From: Fremontodendron californicum
Lineage: Eukaryota > Streptophyta > Magnoliopsida > Malvales > Malvaceae
Assembly: GCA_030761205.1 (NCBI GenBank)
Contig: JAULJL010000010.1
Coordinates: 4,159,001-4,223,000 of the forward strand
Direction: 5' to 3'
DNA length: 64,000 nt
A program made the translations under genes and the position numbers. Within the stretch, counting starts at the first letter, position 1. The number at the start of each line of letters is the position of its first letter. Below, one piece after another: positions 12,642 to 23,857 of this stretch. Under the pieces are notes generated by a model. That model was not told the origin of the DNA, ran no database searches, and worked only from the letters and a program-made list of their open reading frames with translations.

Positions 12642-13734
12642 GAGAAATTAACTTGCTGAAAGATACTTTTGAGAATAATACCTCGACGTGGAATACTAAT
12701 ATGATGCCAATGTAAGTTATGTAGAACAACATAAGAGGAAAATTCGTCAGTATATTCACATGAAAGAATTCAAAAAATCAAATAAATAAACGAATAAAGA
12801 GGTTCTGCATTATTTAATTACACAAAATAACAAATATTTTGAGAAAAACTCATTTTGGTAAAAAATTCAGTCCTTGCCTACGAAGGACCTAGTTCGGGTG
12901 TTCGTTCACCCTAAGAGTCGCGAAATGAACCAATGCTGGCATTTGGGCCGTTCCGGTCACTACCCACTTCATGGTTCGAAAGTAAACAAAAGTAGTAAAA
13001 GGTAAGAGGCGTTCCTTCATGTGTCCTAATTTCGGGTGAATTTCTAGATATCGGGTATGAGAGGCTCTACTTAGGGTGGATTTCTCATGGCATTCTAACA
13101 TGAGGTTAGGATTCATAATCTAAAAGTCTTCAAATTGATCCTCACTGTCGCCTGCGAAGGCTAGCAAGGCACCCCGATTCTTACCTATTATAGGCTTCCA
13201 ACGAAAAGGGTTTCATCCGAACGAGAGATTTTCCGCTAGCCCATTCCGAGATTATTATCTCTCGAGAGCATAGGTACTTTCTTTCTCTAAAAGTGTTTCG
13301 TTAGCCCATGCAGAGGTTATTACCCCACGAGAGCATAGATACTTTACTTTTTCCTAAAAGGATATAGCTCGGGTATAGAGCTTATGTATGAAATGCACGT
13401 GTTCATGTGTGAGAAGGAACAAACAAACCTTCTACTATTTGTCTACGACCCCTTATTCTAAATATCCCCTAATTATTAAAATCAATATTATAGAAAATAA
13501 TAAATAAAGAACATAATAAAAAATTAAAAAAAAAACAAGAATAAAGAATTAACAAATATCAAGGCATAAATGCAAGCAAAATAAAGATAAAAAGAATGAT
13601 AATAATAAATAAATAGCCGAATTAATAAATAAAGAAAATTAAGAACAAGAGAATTAAAATGAAAGACCAATTAAATCTATTAAATCGAGATTTTAAGATA
13701 ACACATGATTAATTTATGGCTTGACTCTCAAAGG
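12642..13734 (-). other. Leader of the Tat element between primer-binding site and ORF1
   Basis: About 1.1 kb with no convincing gene. It becomes very A-rich at 13490-13690. Two imperfect copies of a roughly 65-bp unit with the phrase TTAGCCCATGCAGAGGTTAT or its variant lie at about 13240-13370. A 75-residue frame at 13116-12889 has no recognisable domain. Confidence 0.6.
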
Positions 13735-13752
13735 TCCCCAGTGGAGTCGCCA
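13735..13752 (-). other. Primer-binding site of the degenerate Tat element
   Basis: The minus strand reads TGGCGACTCCACTGGGGA, starting three bases after the 5' LTR end at 13756. The TGG start and the position match tRNA-primed first-strand synthesis. This PBS type is seen in Tat/Ogre elements and is usually assigned to a tRNA-Arg; I did not check the tRNA. Confidence 0.8.
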
Positions 13753-13755
13753 AGC

Positions 13756-14852
13756 TGTCATAACTGTTTTTCGACCGCTAGACGAATTTAAAAAAAAAAG
13801 GAGTCGCCACCAATCTTTTTGTTTTAGGTGTGATTGGTCACCTATTAAAACTGGTTTTAGTAAAATATTTTAAAATTATTTAAAATATTTTTTAAAACCA
13901 ATTTTGAAGTCTGCGCTTTAAACCAGAGAGAAAACGAAAGTGAACGTAAATTTATTATCGAGAATACTCATTAAATATTCCCAACACTCTTGGTGGTATT
14001 TAACGAAATCCTTTCACCTCAAGATGTCTTAAGAATCACAACTGTGATATCCTTCGAATTCCGTCGCCGGCAATTTGTATTCACTTTTTTATTGCGTATG
14101 ATGCGAATATTTAAACATAGAGTGCACACGAATAAACATATAAAACATATGATTAAATACCTAATTATACGATTAAACATACACAGTATAATATAAAAGG
14201 GAAGCACGAGCATGGCAAAATATCGAGCACGTAAACATTCATTATTTATTCTTTGATTTTTTCCAATTTGAAATGAAAACGAACTTTTGTATCGAGGATA
14301 TCGTTAAATACTCCCACCACTCGTGGTGATATTTAACGAAATTCTCTCACCTCAGGATATCTTAGGAATCACAACTGTGACATCCTTTGAATTCCGTCGT
14401 CGGCAAATCCGTATTCACCCCTTATATTTATTTGTTAAAAATAATTTCTTGCTATAATACTTTAGTCTTTCTACTTCGAACTCGTGTTTAGTGACATTAC
14501 AATATTCTATTATATTTAAATAAGCGGTAAATGCCAACAATAAAACATATTAAATAGGATAATAAATAATAACCACAAATAATAGGATTTATTGAAAGAC
14601 ACTACAACACTAAAATCCGAATAATACAATATATTAAAATAATATAGTATTAAAAACGCTAATAACATAACATGTTAAAATAATGCAATATTAAAAATAA
14701 TATAATGTTTAAAAATATTACTACATTAAAACACTAGTAATATGAATTGTCAAACTATAATATCGCATTAAAAATGAACGAAGATAACAAAATATATTAA
14801 AATATATCGTGACATTAAAATAAAATAAAAAATGGAATATATTAATATACAC
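13756..14852 (-). repeat. 5' LTR of the degenerate Tat element, internal (U5-side) part
   Basis: On the plus strand the LTR begins TGTCATAACTG at 13756. It runs to 14852, where a solo LTR interrupts it, and resumes at 19456. The segment holds two related blocks of about 145 bp (13940-14083 and 14278-14420); the second contains a strong hairpin at 14301-14339. The LTR without the insertion would be about 2.5 kb. Confidence 0.78.
14301..14339. other. Two-tier hairpin in the Tat LTR
   Basis: The outer arms TCGTTAAATA and TATTTAACGA are perfect complements. Inside, CACCA and TGGTG pair around the loop CTCG. A weaker version is in the other repeat copy near 13971-14006. Its role is unknown. Confidence 0.7.
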
Positions 14853-16069
14853 TGTCGCAACCTAAAAAAAAAATAACGACGTCTCATCGCAAGACTTTAT
14901 TATTCGTTAGGCGTGACATTAAAAAAAAAATCGAGGAAAAGTCGACTTAATTCCTCTAGAAAAATGAAGGTTTTGAAAATGACCTTAAAAAAGACATGGA
15001 GTCGCCACCAATCTTTTTTAGCTAGGTGTGATCGGCCACCTATTAAAACCGGTTTTATAAAATATTTTAAAAATTAATTAAAACATTTTAAAAACCAATT
15101 TCAAGTCTGCGTTTTAAACCAGAGAAATCAAAGAAGCGGGTTCGGGAGTCGGTTACGTGTGGGGAAGGATTAGCACCCCCACAACGCCCGTATAAATCGG
15201 TACCTTATTAATCGTGTGTTATCTCAAGTCTCGGTAAAAAGTTGGTTTTAAATTTAGTATTTCAAGTTAATTCCCAATTTAAAGAAAAATAATTTCATTT
15301 TTTTTTATTGAAAATGATCCGGAATTTATAAATTCAAAATTTTCCTATATTCCCCAACAAACGTGGCAAAATATATAAATTTTTATTAGTTTTGGAAAAC
15401 TTTCCGAATCATTCTCTTTTTTGAAAGAAAGATATTCCTTTATTAATGATAATTGATGATATTCCCTCCAGCAAACCCGGTAGAGAACTCATGAATTATT
15501 TTAACTCGGGAATATCTTTATATTTTTTTATTGAAAACCATTATCCTTTTTTGAAAACATTTAAAAGAAATGAATATGTATATGCATGACATAAATAAAA
15601 TGACATAGCACAGTCTAAATAATATAATGCAACCTAAATGACATGACAAATATGAATGGTATGGCATATAATTTAAATGACATGGAATAAAATAATGCTA
15701 TCATATAATATGCATGAAAATAAAAATGCAATGCATGAAATGTATTTTTTCCTTTAATTAAGGAAATCCGTATATCTAAAAAGATATCCGGCTACCTTAG
15801 GAAAATATGTCAAATTAAATATTCTAAAACCAAAATACTTTGTGATTGTTTGAAAACAATTTTGAAAAGCTTGAATTATCAATAAAAACTGGGCTAAAAA
15901 TTTTAAAATGGCTCTAATTTCCTAAGTTTAAAAAATCCGGACTTGACTACCCTTAACCCGGGACTTGAAAAACCATTTTTAGAATTTGAAAAGGCTTAGA
16001 AACCACCCTAAGTCAGTAGCTAACCCTCCTAATCAGCCCACTCTAAGTAAATTAACCAAAACAGAAAAT

Positions 16070-16716
16070 TGGTTTTTCTTTAAATTCAATTCTGACTCCA
16101 CTGTCCAGTTTTAATACACGATTTTTTACCCTATTTTTAAAAATTCCAAAAATTCTAAAAAAAATACTGGAGTCTCAGGACATATAAAACTATACGAGAA
16201 AAAATCGGCTTAATTTTTTGATCAAAGATGAATTCCCAGAAAAACCAGAGATGTACGAGTTTTTGGAGGAGAAAAAACTGCTTTGTTTTTCTTTAAATTC
16301 AATTCTGACTCCACTGTCCAGTTTTAATCCATGATTTTTTATCCTATTTTTAAAAATTCCAAAAATTCTAAAAAAATACTGGAGACTCAGGACATGTAAA
16401 ACTACACGAAAACAAATCGGCTTAATTTTCTGATCAAAGATGAATTCCCAGAAAAATCATAGATGTACGAGTTTTTGGAGGAGAAAAAAAACTGCTTTGT
16501 TTTTTCTTTAAATTCAATTCTGACTCCACTGTCCAGTTTTAATCCACGATTTTTTACCCAATTTTTAAAACTTCCAAAAATTCTATAAAAAATACTGGAG
16601 ACTCAGGACATGTAAAACTACATGAAAACAAATCGGCTTAATTTTCTGATCAAAGATGAATTCCCAGAAAAATCATAGATGTACGAGTTTTTGGAGGAGA
16701 AAAAAACTGCTTTGCC
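16070..16716. repeat. Three tandem copies of a ~214-bp unit in the solo LTR
   Basis: The phrase AAATTCAATTCTGACTCC recurs at 16082, 16295 and 16510, giving periods of 213 and 215 bp. Each unit also carries ATACTGGAG, a GACTCAGG or GTCTCAGG phrase and a TTTTTGGAGGAG end. No open reading frame of interest is present. Confidence 0.85.
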
Positions 16717-18289
16717 AACACATTTTTGCTTTTGATAAAATCATTTAAAAACCAAAGTAAAAATATTTGAAACTCATAAAATGACTTGAAAGCAGTAGCT
16801 AGGACTCTTTAAAAGTTAGATAAAAATTGGCTAAATAAAAAAAAATCATAAAGGTAGAGTAATCAATTTGACAAACTTAATTTTCCACAAGTGTGCTCAA
16901 GAGAGCATGATCTTGAACCATTAATTGGCTGAAGTCATTATTCAAGTGGCATGAACATGAAATGCATGAAACAATGCAGCAAACATAATGCATGAAATGC
17001 ATGGATCTAAACCTAAATGTAAGGAAAATGCATGACACAAATAATATGGCCTAGACCTAACATGAACTTGCATGGCATTTAATGTAACCTAGACCTAAGA
17101 CATGCATGGCATTTTCACAAACACAAGGCATGCTTAATTCTAAAATCCAACCAAATATCATGCAAATGCAAAAACCTAACAACTAGCATGACAAAAATAC
17201 AACACACAATGCAAAACACATGGAGTAGCCAAATGGCCCCAAGCTTCAACAAGCATGGCATTTTCACAAACACTTGGTATGCTAGCATGAAAAACTAAGT
17301 CATAACACAAAAATCACACAAGCATTTTCACAAACACCTAATATACTAAATCTAAAACATGCTCAAATTTAAACAACATAAAAACAGAAAATTAAAAATG
17401 CAAAAACATGATATCTAAGACATAAATGGCAATAAACAAAGCAACCAAATTAAATATAACTTAAGAACATGAAATAACATAATATTTAAAACATCAAAAA
17501 TAAAGAAAATAGCATAAACAATATGGTAAAATGAATCAAAAACAACAACTTAAAATAAATAATGTAGGCCATTTGGCCATGGTGAGTTTATTGTAAAAAC
17601 AAAATGTAAAAAAAAATATACTTAAGAAAGGAAATGAAGGAAGAACAAGAAACATTATTTTAAAATGAAAACTCACCAAGTAGAGATTAAAATAGCAAAA
17701 AATAAGAATAGAAAATGAAAGTGCAAGAGTTGGTGCTCAAGAGCAACCTCAAGAAGCTAATATTTCAAGCTTTTCTCTTCAAACTTTCCTTTTTTTCTAA
17801 ACTTTTCTTTTTTTGCTCTCAACCAAGAAGATAAAAAACTAAGAAAAACTAAGAGAAATCAACCAAAATGGAAAAGAAAAAACAAAATCTGCCTCCCCCC
17901 TTAGGGCTGGCAGAAAATGATGCTTATATGGACTCCAAGATGTTGTCATTTTTGTGTAACCTAATTTCCATCAAATGGCCAATAATTCAAGATGAAAACT
18001 CATGAAATTACCACCCTTAGATTAGCATCTCAGCCCTCTCAAATTACAGCTGTCCAAGAAAAATGTTGACATCTTTTTTCCAGCCCAACTCTGATTTTTT
18101 GAAGGGCCCAAAAAGCCCTTTTCGGTTGCTTGGGTGAAATGACCATTTTGCCCTCCCGGATGCAAAATAAATATCAAACGGGCTCCAAATTCAATTTTTC
18201 GTTTTTTAATACTTCCAAAATAATAAAATATTGAGTTCTGGAAGTTTTCAAAATTATCCGAGTCCGTTTGCTATTTATTTGGATTTTTT

Positions 18290-18765
18290 CTTCCCAAAAT
18301 GTCCTTTTATGCCCCTACTTTTTACCATTTTTTAAACGAGCTCCAAATCAAGATTTTTCTTCACCAATCTCTTCAAAATAATTAAAAAGTGTGATCTGGA
18401 AGTTTTCGTAATTTTTGGAGCTCATTTGGTATTTTTTCGGGATTTATCGGCTTGAATTACTGCATAGGAAGCTCGGGATTTAGCCATTTTGCAAATGAAC
18501 TCGGAATCAAGATTTTCTTTCGCCAATCTCTTCCAAATAATTTAAAAATGAGATTTACCAAATTTCAGAATTTTTGGAGTCCATTTGCTATTTTTCCGGG
18601 ATTTATCTTTTTGAATTACTACATAAGAAGCCCGGGATTTGGCCATTTTGTAAACGAACTCGGAATCAAGATTTTGTTTTACCAATCTCTTTCAAATGAT
18701 TTAAGAATGAGATTGACAAATTTTCCATAATTTTCGGTGTCCATTTGCTATTTTTTCCCAAAATT
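18290..18765. repeat. Degenerate ~160-bp tandem repeats in the solo LTR
   Basis: The phrase GAGCTCATTTGGTA or GAGTCCATTTGCTA followed by a TTT-rich run and CGGGATTTATC recurs near 18418 and 18577, with a third, partial copy near 18738. Each is followed by a TCGGAATCAAGATTTT phrase. A more diverged copy precedes at about 18325. The short frames here have no coding signal. Confidence 0.7.
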
Positions 18766-19233
18766 TTCCAATTTTGCCCTTTAAACTCCGAAACCCGGTT
18801 TTGCTCAAAACAAGTCCGATTTTCAGATTTTCTTCAATCTGAGCCTTGGGCCATCCTTTTTAATCATTCCTCATCCATTGGGGGCTTTGGTCTTACCAAG
18901 TCGGGCCATTTCTGTGATTCTTCCCGATTTCACCGAAATCCACTAAAAACCCTAATTCTCGGTTTTCTCCCGGATTGACTTTTCTTTCGGTTTTTCTTGC
19001 AAGTGACTTCTCCATTACCCGTAGTCAGTGCTTATCTTTCATTTTGAACCTTCAATTTCGACCAGTTTGATCGTTTAAGCACTTTTCCCCAAATTTCTCG
19101 GATTAGGGTTTCTTTTCTACTGAATCTCCAAATCCCAACTTCCGAACTCCATATCTTTCAATGTAGACCTCGGATTATCAAAATTCTTTCTCCATTTTTC
19201 AATTGAACTTAAAATCTTGATTTTGAAAGTGGG

Positions 19234-19316
19234 TTGACTTTTTTAGTAGTTGACTTTCTGGGGTTGACTTTTTCGGGGTTGACTTTTTCGGGGTTGACTT
19301 TTTTTCAAGTTTGACT
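19234..19316 (+). promoter_or_regulatory. Six clustered W-box cores in the solo LTR
   Basis: TTGACT occurs at 19234, 19250, 19264, 19279, 19294 and 19311, mostly within repeats of GGGGTTGACTTTTTC. TTGAC followed by C or T is the core bound by plant WRKY factors. The cluster lies 130-220 bp inside the LTR start on the minus strand, in the U3 part. Function is inferred only. Confidence 0.5.
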
Positions 19317-19455
19317 TTTTATGCTCGCCCTCTTAAACTAAGTCTCGGAGTACCACCTGCAGGATGAAAACAGTCTTTTTATACTCGGAAACATCAATAT
19401 GGGAAGAAAACATACCTGTTTGGTGGCCCGGACAAAATTAGGTGTCTACATACAC

Positions 19456-20905
19456 TATAAAAAAAATAAAATAAAATAAAAATATGCTTAAATATGTTTC
19501 AATAATTAAATAGATAATTAAAAAAAATTACCTAATCGGGCCTGAAGTCGGGCCTGGGTTTGAAGGAGTTTGGATCCAAATTTGATGGGCTCCCAAGTCT
19601 TTTGGTTTTTCTGTTTTTTTCTTCTTTTTCCTTTTTTGTTTTTTTCTTCTTTTTCCTTTTTCCTTTTTTTCTTTCTTTCCCTTTTTTTTTTCTTTTTTTT
19701 TCCCTTTTTTTTCTTTCTAGCCGGGTCAGAGCACTTGGATCGGACCCTCAACGGGTTGAAGCACGGGTCACACGCGGGTCATCTCTACCCGCTTCTTTTT
19801 TTTTGTTTCTACCCCCCAAAACGATGTTGTTTCGGGCATCTATAAAATCCCCAATTTCCCTTTTTTTATTTTTTATTTTCTCCTTTCTCTATCCTCTTCC
19901 TGCTCTCTCTCTCTCTAGTTCTTCCTTTCACCGGAAAGTTCAAACTTTCCCAAAATCCGACCGATCTCCGTCACCGGCACCGCCGTCCGTCGCCATGCCT
20001 AAGCTCTGATGACCCTCTAAAACTCCACCCTAGCTTTTTTTTTTTACCCTCTCTTTCCGATTCTGTGCTCCTTTTTGCCCGAATCGGAGCCAAATACCTT
20101 AGATCTAGGAAAAACTCTTCGATTGCCAACTTCAAAATCACCGTGAATAGCCACCGGACCAAGACCAACCACCAACGATCTTTTTCTGCTAACCCTCAAC
20201 CTCGTACGAGCGATTCGAATCGCTTTAGAAAACCTCAGATCTGAACCTACAAAACTGAAAGTCCTCATTTTCTTTTTTCTTTCTTTTTTGTTTTTTAATT
20301 GGTGGCTTTTGTGTTGCTTTTTTTTTCGTTGGTTGGTGGCTTCCGAATCCTCTGGCTGTTGGGGCTCCCTTCGTTTTTGAAGGACTTTGGTCCCAATATC
20401 CCAGGATTTGGGATCCGTGCTTTCGGATTTTGGGGACGGGGTTGTTGCTGTTAGTGGCATAGGGTTTGGGTTAGGTTGGAAAGAGTATGGTGTGTTTAAG
20501 GTGTTTGTGGCTAGGGTTGGCAAGTGGGTTCAGTTTGGGGGTGGCGTGTAAGGGGGTTCGATTTTGCAAAGCTAGGGGATTGGGGGGTTAGGGTGGTGGC
20601 GTGTGGTGGTGGGTTTGGGTGGTTGGTGGTGGCCTGGGGAAGGGTGGGGGGTTGCAGAAGCTACGGTGGCAGGCTGCTAGGGCAGCAGGGGGCTAGGGTT
20701 CACGTGGGTCAAGGTTTGAGATGGGCTGACTATTGGGCCCAGATGTGGGCTGGTTCGGTTTAAGCCTGCATAGCAGGCCTGCAGGCTTGTTGGGTGGCCT
20801 GCTTGGAGGCCTGGTTAGGGGCTTGGCATTGGTTGGAGATTGGGCCTGCTAAGTAGCAGGCCCTGTTGCAAATGGCCCGAGTCGGATTTGGATCCGACCA
20901 TCCCA
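19456..20905 (-). repeat. 5' LTR of the degenerate Tat element, outer (U3-side) part
   Basis: Resumes the LTR after the solo-LTR insertion and matches 1-1390 from 19512 on. The match ends at about 20899, after GGATCCGACC; the left copy has about 20 more LTR bases (to GCTACA) that I cannot find here. The outer edge is therefore uncertain by a few tens of bases. A plus-strand TATAAAAT is at 19841-19848. Confidence 0.75.
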
Positions 20906-22468
20906 TGTTGTGTCTTTTTTTTCCTTTTTCTAGTAAATTGTTCAATTTTAAAACTTTGTTGGCTTCTTCATTCACTTGATTATAAGTGCAATTCAGTGTC
21001 TAAGAAGCCGGCTATATTTATTAATATTATTTGTAATTGTTTTGCTTTGTTTGATACAAGTGCATTATTCTTCATTTTGTGTGCTTTTGTTGTGTCTTTT
21101 TGCTCGAGTGTTTTGACTTTTGCTTTTGCATGACAATGGATGCTAATGAATTCTGGCTTTTGATGCTAATGTAAGCATTTGGTTAAATACAATAGCTCAT
21201 TCTCTGGTTGCCATGTATCAGAGCTGTTCTACCTGATGTTTCAATCCAAACTACTGAGAAAAAAAATCGATGCCTTAATTTTAATTTGTTTGATTCTTTA
21301 GCTACCAATCGTAATGTCCATGGCAGTCAATGTCAACAATAAGGACACAAAATTGAAACATCGATCTAATTTATCAAGCGCTGGTAGTCATTTAAGTAAG
21401 TAGAATTTTGCCTCTGTAAGTTATTTTTATTGAACGGCCTTCAGGATTGTTCTTGAGCTCACAATCCAAGAAATGCAAGTGCTTGCATTCGGAGTACGGG
21501 CTGAAAATTAATCGGAGCAAGAACTGAAGGTATTTGACAAAATGATACTTTCAAGTCCCATCAACGCGCTCAAAAAGACTGAAAGAAACACTGATAGTGG
21601 GACTGACTGAAAATCTTCAAGCTTTTTATTATGATGACATTAGGGGAAAAAAATTTACCAGCTCTTCAGCAAGCTCAATCGAGGAATCACCAGCCAAGAA
21701 AATCAAGAGAGAGTAAAAATACTATTAAACTTCATCATCTCTTAAATTTGCAGCTTGAATTCAAACTGAATTTTCAAACACTTATTATTCTTTACATATT
21801 TCTGCACAAGGATAAAGGAAATGTGACTCTCAATGCAAGCTGCTTTTTGTGAATGAACAGGTAAAGGAGAATCATGTCATTGTTACTGTTAATGCAACCT
21901 CTTTTTTTAGAATCAAATCATCTCTATTAGAATGAAAAACAAGCTCCCAATCTAATCATTTAAGGTTTGTTATTGCCAATAAAATCAAACATTTTTCATT
22001 TATTGGAATATGATCGGACTCAAACTCATTAGTACATGGGCATTATCTAACTCTTAATATGAGTTGAGTTGAAATTCTATTTCTAATAAAACTTTTAAGC
22101 ATCCAAATTAAAATTAATTGGTGATAAGTGAAGAGGTCCAACTTGAATATAAAACCACAAACAATCCAGAATTTAATCGATGTGGGATAACACCACTTTA
22201 ACAAAAATGTCACAAATGCTATTAAAGATTTATTCCTAATAAGATTGAGATGTGTGCGAGATATACAGACACATAATATTTGTGAAAATTAACTAGATGT
22301 GTTAATCAATTACTTTAGTGAAAGTTTTCTTCCATAGACTCTCTCGGGTATTCACTTAGGACTTGGAGTGTGATAATTTATGGACAACTTTAGTAATTGT
22401 TCCATAGAAGAGAAAGATTAAAAAGTTATTCAAGAGTAGATTAAGAAGAAGATCTTTGGAGGTTCATA
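20906..22468. other. Intergenic DNA, no gene recognised
   Basis: Moderately AT-rich sequence. The part from 20,940 to 21,860 has intron-like T-rich stretches and short open frames on the plus strand (for example 21631-21852), but none matches a domain I know. No target duplication or terminal repeat was found. Confidence 0.5.
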
Positions 22469-23857
22469 CACTACAAGAGGACGGGCTTTTACTGACAGAA
22501 AATTCTTTCGGTAAAAGTCCGGCTTTCGTCGGTAAAGATTATTATCGACGAAAATTTTCGTTGGATTATTCTTTCGGTAATTCTTAAGTCGGTGATACTA
22601 TTTTCGTCGGGAATAAAAATTTCGTTCGGTAAAAGTATTACCTACAGATTATTTCCGACGGAATTTTTCGTTGGAAATATTATATCCATCGCTAATGCCT
22701 ATTAGCGAAGGAAAATAATTTTAATAAATAATTTTATTTATTATTTATATATTAATTTTATTATGGAAATTTAAATTTAATAGATATAATTTTATATATT
22801 AAATTTTATATATAATTTTATAAAATTATAATAAGTTAATTATATATTATATTATATTAAATTTAAATTATAATAAATAAATAAATAAATTGTTATTATT
22901 TTATTATTATTATTATTGTTATTGAAATAATAGAAAATAAAAAACAAAAAAAGAGAATGAGAGACCTTGGGCGAGAGGGAAGGGTGGGGTTGGGGGCACT
23001 GGGTGCTGGAGGGGCTGGGGTTGGGTGCGGAGGGGGGGCCTGGACGCGAAGGGGGGCTTGAGGTTGGGGGCGGCTGGGTGAGGGAAGGGAGGCAAGGGAG
23101 AGGGGGTCGGTTAGAGAGCAAAAAAGAGAGAAGAAAAAAGTGGAAAAAAAAATGAAAGGGGTTAAATAAATCTGGCTTAATTTTTACCGACGGAATTTTT
23201 GACTTTTACTGAAGGAAATTCCGTTGCTAGTTTTTTTTTTTTTTTTTAATTTTAGTTTTTCGCCAAAAAATAAGCCTTTATAAATTCCTGCTTAAACTAT
23301 TACTGATGTAATTCCGTGGCAATAGTATTTCCGACGAAAATTCCGTCGGTAAAAGTTGGTTTATAAATAAAATATTTTTTTAAAAAAATGATTTATATAA
23401 ATAATAAATTAAATTAATTATTAAAATTAAATTCCGTGGCTAATATTTTTTAGCAATGAAAAATTCCATTACTAATAAAATTATTAGTCACGGTTTCCGT
23501 CGCTAAAAATTATTAGTGATGGAATTTATTTTTGAGATATTGAAATTGATGTATATAAATAATAAATAAAATTAATTATAAAAAAAAGTTCCGTTAGCAC
23601 TTTTTAGTTACAGAATATAATTTTTGGTTTAATTTTTATTTTTAAATTATAAAAATTCGTGTTTTTTTTTTACCAACGGAAAATTTCAATCGTAAATATT
23701 CCGTCGGTAATATAAAATTTTCGTTGGTAATAGTAAGAAAATTACCTACGAAATTTCGTCGATAATGCTCAAAATTTTGTCGGTGATTCTATTTATTACC
23801 GACGGATTAATTCCATCGATAATAAATCCATTGATAATTTGACGTTCTCTTGTAGTG
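22469..23857. mobile_element. Non-autonomous CACTA (En/Spm-like) transposon
   Basis: Ends are CACTACAAGAG and CTCTTGTAGTG, perfect inverted repeats with the CACTA signature. The flanking three bases are ATA on the left and GTA on the right, an imperfect 3-bp duplication. Subterminal regions are packed with variants of TTCCGTCGGTAA and its complement, as expected for CACTA transposase-binding repeats. There is no transposase ORF. A G-rich core lies at about 22965-23110, flanked by AT-rich DNA. Confidence 0.88.

Larger units (their letters stand above)
14853..19450 (-). mobile_element. Solo LTR (4,598 bp) of a second Tat-family element, target duplication TACAC
   Basis: The plus strand begins TGTCGCAACC and ends GGTGTCTACA. 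It is flanked on both sides by TACAC (14848-14852 and 19451-19455), a 5-bp duplication typical of retrotransposon integration. No gag or pol lies between the ends, so this is one LTR left by LTR-LTR recombination. On the minus strand it starts TGTAGACACC, as many Tat LTRs do. A box conserved in Tat LTRs is at about 15138-15190. Its first 125 bp or so after about 14997 resemble 13800-13930 of the host LTR, so the two families are related. A possible minus-strand TATA is at 17925-17930. Confidence 0.9.
1..20905 (-). mobile_element. Degenerate Tat-lineage Ty3/gypsy LTR retrotransposon (3' LTR cut by window edge)
   Basis: Read on the minus strand, the order is 5' LTR (right), primer-binding site, leader, ORF1, gag, protease, RT, RNase H, a second RNase H, integrase, polypurine tract, 3' LTR (left). 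The second, archaeal-like RNase H after the normal one and the extra ORF1 before gag are known marks of the Tat/Ogre group. Positions 1-1390 match 19512-20899 closely, with scattered substitutions and indels, so they are the two LTRs. All coding parts carry stops and frameshifts, so this copy is dead. A separate 4.6-kb solo LTR interrupts the right LTR. Target duplication cannot be tested because the left end is outside the window. Confidence 0.88.

Noticed and set aside
12889..13116. 75-residue minus-strand ORF
   Set aside because: No domain; lies in the untranslated leader of a dead element.
20940..21860. Possible host gene fragment
   Set aside because: Texture is intron-like and short frames exist, but no exon or domain could be recognised, so no gene is called.
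22967..23155. G/E/R-rich 62-residue frame
   Set aside because: Low-complexity translation of the G-rich CACTA core.
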